From Chromatiales bacterium (GTDB lineage Bacteria; Pseudomonadota; Gammaproteobacteria; Chromatiales; Chromatiaceae), in assembly GCA_024639625.1 (NCBI GenBank), contig JAHEIA010000194.1:1-6406 (forward strand): a DNA stretch of 6,406 nt. Direction: 5' to 3'. Position numbers and translations under genes: made by a program. Position 1 is the first letter of the stretch; each line of letters starts with the position of its first letter. The notes under the pieces were generated by a model. It had not been told where the DNA came from and ran no database searches. It saw only the letters and a list, made by a program, of their open reading frames with translations. Below, in pieces: positions 1 through 5,251 of the stretch.

Positions 1-1
1 C

Positions 2-304
<303 letters not shown>

Positions 305-309
305 GTGCC

Positions 310-316
310 AAGGAGA
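310..316 (+). promoter_or_regulatory. Shine-Dalgarno deciding the dolP start
   Basis: AAGGAGA lies 6-7 nt before GTG 323. The upstream in-frame GTG at 305 abuts the gmhA stop and would place this ribosome-binding site inside the coding region. Starting at 323 also gives a cleaner lipoprotein signal peptide beginning V/M-N-R-L-F-F-L. Confidence 0.75.
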
Positions 317-322
317 GTCTCG

Positions 323-913
323 GTGAATCGACTATTCTTTCTTGTGTTGGCATTGAGCTGTACCACCCCCCTGCTTACCGGATGCCCTGCGGCGATAGTC
401 GGTGGCGCGGCGACCGGGGCTTCGGTGGCGCACGACAGGCGCAGCAGTGGCGTTATCCTCGACGACCAAACCATCGAGCTGAAGGCAATGCAGCTATTCA
501 CCGACCACAGCGAGATATCCCAGCATAGCGACATCAGTATAACCAGCTACAACGGGGTGGTGCTGTTGACCGGAGAGGCGCAGACGGCGGAGATGAGCCG
601 GCGCTTCGCGCAGCTGGTGAGCCGCATCGAAGCGGTCCGCCGGGTTGTCAACGAGGTTGAGATCGCCCCGGTCGCCAGCCTGTCGCAGCGCACCGAGGAC
701 ACCTACCTCACCGCCAAGGTAAAGGCCAACCTTTTCCAGGTAGACCTGCCAGGGTTCGACGCCACGCGGATCAAGGTAGTAACCAGCAACGAGGTCGTCT
801 ACCTGCTGGGACTGGTAACGCAAGCCGAAGCGGAAGCCGCGGTGGCCAGGGTCCGCACGACCGGCGGTGTGAAGAAGGTAGTCCGCGTCTTTGAATACGT
901 CGCCGCACCCTAA
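323..913 (+). CDS. dolP: Dual BON-domain outer-membrane lipoprotein, DolP (YraP)-like
   Basis: The product has 196 residues from GTG 323, close to E. coli DolP (191). A short hydrophobic signal peptide ends in the lipobox L18-T-G-C21. The residue after the lipidated Cys is Pro rather than Asp, so sorting to the outer membrane is expected. Two BON (phospholipid-binding) domains follow, at about residues 47-115 and 126-193. Each has the typical pattern of a beta strand, a GVVLLTG-like turn (NGVVLLTGE at 77-85; NEVVYLLG at 156-163) and an amphipathic helix ending in a V-x-x-VVN/VVR strand. DolP supports outer-membrane integrity and BAM function at division sites in E. coli; the same role here is inferred. 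The gene starts 18 nt after gmhA and its end overlaps the next gene by 23 nt, so it is probably co-transcribed with both. An in-frame start at 305 would add six residues and is less likely. Confidence 0.88.
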   Translation: MNRLFFLVLALSCTTPLLTGCPAAIVGGAATGASVAHDRRSSGVILDDQTIELKAMQLFTDHSEISQHSDISITSYNGVVLLTGEAQTAEMSRRFAQLVSRIEAVRRVVNEVEIAPVASLSQRTEDTYLTAKVKANLFQVDLPGFDATRIKVVTSNEVVYLLGLVTQAEAEAAVARVRTTGGVKKVVRVFEYVAAP

Positions 914-2291
914 TCCCCTGCCGGCCCCACTGCTGAGGCGTTTGCGCGCGGCAGTAGGCGAGAACGGCGTGCTTACGGATGCGGCGGATTGCTGGGTCTA
1001 CGGCTACGACAACAGCCGGCGGCAGACCCTGCCGCGGGCCGTTGTGTTCACGACCACGGCCGAGCAGGTCCGGGCAGTCGTGGCCCTATGCAACGAGTCG
1101 CAGCTCCCGCTCACCGCCCGCGGCCGAGGCACCGGCACAACAGGCGCCAGCGTACCGGACTCTGGGGGGATTGTGCTCTCGCTGGAGCGCATGAACCGCA
1201 TCCTGGCGATCGACCCGGCGAATCGCTTGGCACGGGTAGAGCCAGGTGTAGCCAACCAGGATCTGCAGGACGCCCTCAGCCACCACGGCTTCTTCTGGCC
1301 GCCGGATCCGACCAGCGCCGCAGTGTGCACTATCGGCGGTAATCTAGCCTACAACTCGGCCGGACCGCGCGCGGTGAAATACGGCACCCCGCGGGAAAAC
1401 ACCCTGGGTCTCAGCGCCGTCACCGGGCTGGGCATACCGATCCATACCGGGGTCAACACGACCAAGGGCGTAGTCGGATACGACTTGACGCGCTTGATCA
1501 TCGGCAGCGAAGGGACCCTGGCGGTCATCACCGAGGCCACCCTGAAGCTCACCCCGGTCGCCCAGGGCAAGCGCACCCTGCGCGCCAGCTACAGCGACAT
1601 CCACTCGGCTGCAGAAGCAGTAGCCGCGATCATGGCGCAGCCGCTGACCCCATGCGCGCTGGAATTCATGGACGCATCCGCCATCGCCATGGTGAGAAGC
1701 TTCGCTGCCCTCGACCTTGACCCGCAGGCACGAGCCCTGCTGATGATCGAGGTCGACGGGGCAGAGGAGTGCATGCAGGAGATCGCCGCCGCCGTCTCGG
1801 ACGCGGCCCGTGTTCAGGGGCTGCTCGACCTGCGGATGGCCAGCGACGAGGCGGAGACCGCAGCCCTGTGGCGGACACGCAAGGCCCTGTCTCCCGCGCT
1901 GCGCAACGTTGCCCCAAAGAAGATCAACGAGGACGTGGTGGTACCTGTCTCGCGCATGCCCGAGCTGATTGGGGGTTTGGATCGCTTGTCCCGGGAACAC
2001 GCGATACGCATCGTCAATTTTGGCCACGCCGGCAATGGCAACATCCACGTCAACCTGTTGCTCGATCCCGACGATCCGCAGCAGGTTGCGAGCGCGCAAA
2101 CCTGTCTGAGCGCCGTGTTCGACCTGGTGCTGGCTCTTGGCGGTACACTCTCCGGCGAACACGGGGTCGGTCTCGAAAAACGCGATTTCGTAGCGCGTGA
2201 GATCGAACCGGCGACCTTGCAGCTTATGCGAGCGATCCGCGACCAGTTCGATCCCAATCACATACTGAATCCGGGCAAGTGTCTGCCTTGA
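891..2291 (+). CDS. FAD-linked 2-hydroxyacid dehydrogenase (GlcD / D-lactate dehydrogenase type)
   Basis: The protein has 466 residues, usual for single-polypeptide GlcD/DLD flavoproteins. Residues ~45-225 form the PCMH-type FAD-binding domain, with the pyrophosphate-binding stretch GRGTGTTGAS (78-87), the IGGNLAYNSAG segment (148-158) and GSEGTLAVITEATLKL (205-220). Residues ~230-465 form the FAD-oxidase C-terminal domain, with NEDVVVP (346-352), the active-site HAGNGNIH (379-386), GEHGVG (422-427) and an NPGK end. Members oxidise D-lactate, glycolate, D-2-hydroxyglutarate or similar and pass electrons to quinone, cytochrome c or a partner protein. The exact substrate cannot be read from sequence. 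There is no fused C-terminal Fe-S domain and no glcE/glcF-like neighbour, so a stand-alone D-lactate-type dehydrogenase is somewhat favoured. The start TTG 891 is the first candidate after an in-frame TAG at 879-881; the next good one (GTG 969) would cut into the conserved N-terminus. TTG 891 overlaps the dolP end, with an AAGG about 12 nt upstream, suggesting translational coupling. Confidence 0.85.
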   Translation: MNTSPHPNPLPAPLLRRLRAAVGENGVLTDAADCWVYGYDNSRRQTLPRAVVFTTTAEQVRAVVALCNESQLPLTARGRGTGTTGASVPDSGGIVLSLERMNRILAIDPANRLARVEPGVANQDLQDALSHHGFFWPPDPTSAAVCTIGGNLAYNSAGPRAVKYGTPRENTLGLSAVTGLGIPIHTGVNTTKGVVGYDLTRLIIGSEGTLAVITEATLKLTPVAQGKRTLRASYSDIHSAAEAVAAIMAQPLTPCALEFMDASAIAMVRSFAALDLDPQARALLMIEVDGAEECMQEIAAAVSDAARVQGLLDLRMASDEAETAALWRTRKALSPALRNVAPKKINEDVVVPVSRMPELIGGLDRLSREHAIRIVNFGHAGNGNIHVNLLLDPDDPQQVASAQTCLSAVFDLVLALGGTLSGEHGVGLEKRDFVAREIEPATLQLMRAIRDQFDPNHILNPGKCLP

Positions 2292-4099
2292 GGACACCGA
2301 GCGCTGCCCGGCGGCCGGGGAGGGAGCACCGAGCGACCTTCGGCGTCCGCGAAAAACTGTTCTTCGTTTCCCTGCTCCTGGTCCTATCCGTTGGGCTCGC
2401 GGTCGGGCTCTATCTCGAACACCAGCTACGCACCTGGCTCGAGTCGCGCATCGAGTCCGAGCTGCTGCACTACGCAGAAAGCGCGCGCACTCTGCTCGAA
2501 TTGACCGACGAGACCCGGATTGATCAGGCGGACCCGATCGCTGATCGACTCGGCACCTCAACGGAGAGCCGGATCACCATCATCGCGCGGGATGGGCGTG
2601 TCATCGGTGACTCGGAGCTCAGTCGGACCCAGGTCGCCGAGGTCGAGAACCACGGCCAGCGCCCGGAGGTGGTGGCGGCCTTGGATCAGGGGATCGGTGT
2701 CAACCGGCGTTACAGCACTACCCTGGGCACCGACATGCTCTATGTTGCGGTGCCCTACGGTCGACCGTCACCGCATGGCACCGTGCGCACCGCCATGGCC
2801 CTGGAGCACGTAGAACAGGTGGTCCGGGAGCTGCGCCTGCACCTGCTGTTCGCGGGGATACTCGGCCTGGTCGTCGCGGTTTTCATGAGCGGACTCGCCT
2901 CCCACTGGCTGACCCGCGCCTTGCGCTCGCTGCTCGCGCACGCCCGGGCGATCTCGCAGCATGCCGAACTGCCCGGCGCGCCCAAACCGGACGACATCCA
3001 GGGGCTCGCCGGGTCCTTCCAGCACCTATCGGAAGCCCTCGAGCGCCAGATGAGCAATCTGGCCGAGGAGAGAGACCGATCACAGGCAATCCTCGGCTGC
3101 ATGAGCGAGGCCCTTTTCGCCCTCGACGAACAGCGGAGAATCACCCTCGTCAATCAGGCGGCTCTCGACCTGCTTGACTTGCGGCAGGCCCCATTGGGCC
3201 AGAGCCTGTCTCAGGTCACCGGCCTGAGCTCCCTGGAACAGGTTGCGGTCGCCGCCCTGAAAGGCGCGGTCGTTTCGAGCGAATTCGAGTTGGCTGCGCC
3301 GTCCCTGCGCTCCATCCTGGCACGCGCGGCACCACTAAGGATGAGTGGAGGCTGTGTCGTGGTCATGCACGACATCACGGAGATCCGCAGCATGGAAAGG
3401 TTCTTGCGGGAGTTTGTCGCCAATGCATCGCACGAGCTGCGCACACCGGTCAGCGTCATTCGGGCCAATGCCGAAACGCTGCTCGACAGCGGCTGGGACA
3501 ACCCGCAAATCAGCAAAAGGATGCTCGAGACCCTGCATCGCATCAGCGAGCGCTTGGCACGCATCGTGTCGGATCTATTGGATCTGTCGCGTCTCGACGC
3601 AAGGGAGTTCCGCATGCAACTGGTTCGGATTCCGATCGCGCCCGCGGTGCAGCGAACCGTGGAAGCCCTCGCGGCGGTTGCCAAAGACAAAGACCTGCAG
3701 ATGGACGTCGACATCGCGCCGAATATCGCCGCCCAGGCAGACGAAAAGGCGCTCGACCAAGTGCTGTTCAACCTGCTGGACAATGCGCTGAAATACACTC
3801 CGCAGGGAGGCCGTATCGGCGTGCAGGCGCAGCGTCGCAACGGCATGATCCGCGTGGAGGTGTTCGACACTGGACCGGGCATCGCAGCAGAGCACCGGGA
3901 GCGGATCTTCGAGCGATTCTACCGGGTCGATGTCGGGCGTTCCCGCGATATGGGCGGCACCGGTTTGGGGCTCTCCATCGTAAGAAGCCTGGTGCAGGCC
4001 ATGCAAGGGGAGGTGGGGTTGAACTCCCTGTCGAGGCCGGGCGCAAGCTTCTGGTTCACCGTTCCCGCAGCCGACGGCGACACGGCCCAAGGAACATAG
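2279..4099 (+). CDS. Membrane sensor histidine kinase, PhoR/PnpS/WalK-like (periplasmic sensor, HAMP, PAS, HisKA, HATPase)
   Basis: The product has 606 residues. TM1 spans ~26-46 and TM2 ~187-208. Between them is a ~140-residue periplasmic region with DSE (111-113), ENHGQRPEV (123-131) and YSTTLGTDMLYVAVP (145-159), a pattern typical of the PDC/Cache-like sensor of PhoR, PnpS and WalK kinases. A HAMP linker (~209-262), a PAS domain (~267-366), HisKA with H-box SHELRTP and phosphoacceptor His385, and a HATPase_c domain follow. The last shows an N box (N498, DNALKYTP from 501), G1 DTGPG (530-534), F box ERFYRV and G2 GGTGLGLS (559-566). It should autophosphorylate and pass phosphate to a PhoB-type regulator; phosphate as the signal is inference. 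No response regulator is encoded in the window. GTG 2279 overlaps the preceding stop by 13 nt; TTG 2288, which forms TTGA with that stop, is the alternative. Neither has a strong ribosome site, so coupling to the upstream gene is likely. Confidence 0.9.
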   Translation: MSALRTPSAARRPGREHRATFGVREKLFFVSLLLVLSVGLAVGLYLEHQLRTWLESRIESELLHYAESARTLLELTDETRIDQADPIADRLGTSTESRITIIARDGRVIGDSELSRTQVAEVENHGQRPEVVAALDQGIGVNRRYSTTLGTDMLYVAVPYGRPSPHGTVRTAMALEHVEQVVRELRLHLLFAGILGLVVAVFMSGLASHWLTRALRSLLAHARAISQHAELPGAPKPDDIQGLAGSFQHLSEALERQMSNLAEERDRSQAILGCMSEALFALDEQRRITLVNQAALDLLDLRQAPLGQSLSQVTGLSSLEQVAVAALKGAVVSSEFELAAPSLRSILARAAPLRMSGGCVVVMHDITEIRSMERFLREFVANASHELRTPVSVIRANAETLLDSGWDNPQISKRMLETLHRISERLARIVSDLLDLSRLDAREFRMQLVRIPIAPAVQRTVEALAAVAKDKDLQMDVDIAPNIAAQADEKALDQVLFNLLDNALKYTPQGGRIGVQAQRRNGMIRVEVFDTGPGIAAEHRERIFERFYRVDVGRSRDMGGTGLGLSIVRSLVQAMQGEVGLNSLSRPGASFWFTVPAADGDTAQGT

Positions 4100-4107
4100 C
4101 GCTCGGC

Positions 4108-4800
4108 TCAGGCGGGGCGGTCGAGGCTGCGGACCCAACCCACGACCACGCTTGCGATCTCGCCCCAAACCTCATTCTCGTCCCTTCGCAAGCGCCGCAG
4201 GACACGGAACGCATGGTCTCCGCCTTCGACTCGGTGCAGACGGAAGCCGGAACGCAAGGTTGCCAATACAGCGTCCAGGCGGGCCATGTCGCAAAGCGCG
4301 TCGCGAGTGCCCTGGACGAAGAGCAGCGGGCAGCGCAGCCGCGGCAGGTGCTCCGCACGCATTTGTTCCGGCTTACCCGCCGGATGCAAGGGATAGCCGA
4401 GAAACAGCAAGGCGTCGCCGCCATCTCCCTGCGCCGCGATGTGCGATGCTACCCTGCCCCCCATGCTCCTACCGCCGATCACCATACGGGTCGGCCCGAT
4501 GCGCGCATCATTGCGTACCTCGCGCAGCACCGCGCGCCATGTAGCCTCCAGTCGGGGCATCGGATCGGGGGCCTTGCGCCCCAACTCCTTATACGGAAAG
4601 TTGAACTTGACCGCGGGGATCCCGTGTTCCGCCAGGGTACGGTGCACGAAGCTGAGCAACGGGTCGTGCATGTCGCTTCCGGCCCCGTGGGCCAAGATGA
4701 CACAACTTCGCACCGCTGCGCGATGCCCCGCAGGCAGCGCCCACTCGGAGGAGACCCGAATCGCCCCGTCAACCAGGACACCCCGTTTCAGCAATTGCAC
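4108..4800 (-). CDS. Alpha/beta hydrolase, KANL3/Tex30-type (COG3571-like)
   Basis: The product has 230 residues, a normal size for this small, soluble, lid-less alpha/beta hydrolase group. HGAGSDMHDPL (38-48) is the oxyanion-hole strand-loop typical of KANL3/Tex30 proteins. GRSMGG (110-115) is the nucleophile elbow with Ser112, Asp167 lies in VQGTRDALC (162-170), and His196 in GGDHAF (193-198), so a full Ser-Asp-His triad is present. NFPYKELGRKAPDP (67-80) is another family hallmark. The substrate is unknown; related bacterial proteins carry names such as dienelactone-hydrolase-like or predicted hydrolase without biochemical support. The GTG start at 4800 has GGAGT seven bases upstream (4812-4808 on this strand). 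The gene is convergent with the histidine kinase, with only 8 nt between the two stop codons, and divergent from nhaD. No signal peptide is seen, so it is cytosolic. Confidence 0.85.
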   Translation of the reverse strand: MQLLKRGVLVDGAIRVSSEWALPAGHRAAVRSCVILAHGAGSDMHDPLLSFVHRTLAEHGIPAVKFNFPYKELGRKAPDPMPRLEATWRAVLREVRNDARIGPTRMVIGGRSMGGRVASHIAAQGDGGDALLFLGYPLHPAGKPEQMRAEHLPRLRCPLLFVQGTRDALCDMARLDAVLATLRSGFRLHRVEGGDHAFRVLRRLRRDENEVWGEIASVVVGWVRSLDRPA

Positions 4801-4813
4801 CTTCTCTACTCCG

Positions 4814-4827
4814 GTCTAGTCTAGACT
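4814..4827. promoter_or_regulatory. CTAG-rich palindrome upstream of the hydrolase gene (possible operator)
   Basis: AGTCTAGACT (4818-4827) is a perfect 10-bp palindrome, overlapping a second, interrupted one (GTCTA at 4814-4818 with TAGAC at 4822-4826). It sits 14-27 bp before the hydrolase start on the - strand, where a -10 element or operator would be expected. TAGACT read on the - strand (4823-4818) matches the sigma70 -10 at four of six positions, but no -35 is convincing. The function is a guess. Confidence 0.3.
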
Positions 4828-5124
4828 GCCCAAGGCCGGCTCCACTCACCGGGCCAGGGACTGGGCGGCACGAACATCAAGACAAGCGCGATAGCGGCAG
4901 CGCCGTCGCTCTGTCGCTTACCGTCCCGCGTTCCCCCGGCGCGGGAAATGCGGGCGACGAAGGGTGGCGAAACAACGACCAACCCGGCTCCATGCCAGGT
5001 GCGGATACCCACGGTGCACGGCATCCGTCGGCCCGTGCCCAGGCAAGCAACTATTCCCGACGCACCGTCCCCGACGGGCGATAGGGTCTTGCCGCAGCGA
5101 AAACCTACCTATTGAAATCGCGGC

Positions 5125-5179
5125 CGCGGACCGTGAGACTATGTGGGTCTGCGAGAGCGAGCAATACCGGATGCGGACC
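5125..5179 (+). promoter_or_regulatory. Pair of mutually exclusive hairpins upstream of nhaD
   Basis: GGTCTGC at 5146-5152 can pair with GCGGACC at 5126-5132 (8 bp counting C5125-G5153, one G-U pair, 13-nt loop). It can equally pair with a second copy of GCGGACC at 5173-5179 (7-8 bp, 20-nt loop). The two stems share one strand, so only one can form. The layout is compatible with a leader switch if transcription starts upstream of 5125. If the extended -10 at 5208-5216 is the only promoter, this DNA is not transcribed into the nhaD leader and the symmetry would have to act as DNA or be chance. Confidence 0.25.
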
Positions 5180-5207
5180 GCAAAACCAATGTAGGGGCGA
5201 CTAGTCC

Positions 5208-5216
5208 TGATAGAAT
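5208..5216 (+). promoter_or_regulatory. Extended -10 promoter for nhaD
   Basis: TGATAGAAT fits the extended -10 consensus (TGnTATAAT) with a single mismatch. It lies at the edge of an AT-rich patch (about 5207-5247) in otherwise GC-rich DNA. No good -35 is found at 16-18 bp upstream, which is tolerated by extended -10 promoters. Transcription would start near 5223, leaving a leader of about 28 nt before the nhaD ATG. An alternative, weaker start could use TTGAAA at 5112-5117, for which I see no good -10. Confidence 0.5.
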
Positions 5217-5251
5217 TCTTTTTACAACAATAACTTAAAAGAGATTAGGCG

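Larger units (their letters stand above)
4801..5251. other. Intergenic region between divergent hydrolase and nhaD, no convincing gene
   Basis: This 451-bp stretch separates two divergent genes and must carry both promoters. Open frames exist (for example 4821-5024 on the - strand, 67 codons, and 4964-5194 on the + strand, 76 codons) but none has a good ribosome site, a recognisable motif or protein-like composition. Several short inverted repeats occur: 4924-4930 with 4940-4946, 5016-5021 with 5033-5038, and 5065-5069 with 5073-5077. None is followed by a T tract, so none is a classical terminator. No tRNA-like sequence is seen. The first ~400 bp are GC-rich like the genes; the last ~45 bp turn AT-rich at the nhaD promoter. 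Confidence 0.6.

Noticed and set aside
891..920. N-terminus SPHPNPLP of the dehydrogenase resembling translated repeat sequences seen in some genomes
   Set aside because: A single copy that overlaps the dolP end in another frame; nothing else indicates a repeat element.
2317..2326. Strong Shine-Dalgarno-like GGGGAGGGAG inside the kinase N-terminus
   Set aside because: No ATG, GTG or TTG in the kinase frame follows at a suitable distance, so it does not mark an alternative start.
1344..2561. 405-codon open frame on the - strand
   Set aside because: It runs antisense across the dehydrogenase end and the kinase start, has low-complexity Arg/Gly-rich composition and no recognisable motif. The + strand frames have unmistakable FAD-oxidase and kinase signatures. 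Long antisense frames are expected at this GC content.
3211..3882. 223-codon open frame on the - strand inside the kinase gene
   Set aside because: Shadow of the kinase coding frame, Ser/Arg-rich, with no domain pattern.
4213..4824. 203-codon open frame on the + strand opposite the hydrolase
   Set aside because: The - strand frame carries the complete hydrolase motifs (HGAG, GRSMGG, catalytic Asp and His) with a ribosome site; the + strand product looks like antisense translation.
4814..4827. Resemblance of GTCTAGAC to the junction of tandem MetJ boxes, and of CTAG to TrpR half-sites
   Set aside because: Only the central core matches; the flanking half-boxes do not, and neither neighbour is a methionine or tryptophan gene.
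4924..4946. 7-bp GC-rich hairpin as a possible terminator
   Set aside because: No T tract follows on either strand, and no gene ends into it; both flanking genes point away.
4964..5194. 76-codon frame (GTG start) between the hydrolase and nhaD, with several cysteines
   Set aside because: No ribosome site at a usable distance, no recognisable motif, and it ends in the presumed nhaD regulatory region. The cysteines are not spaced as a known metal-binding motif.
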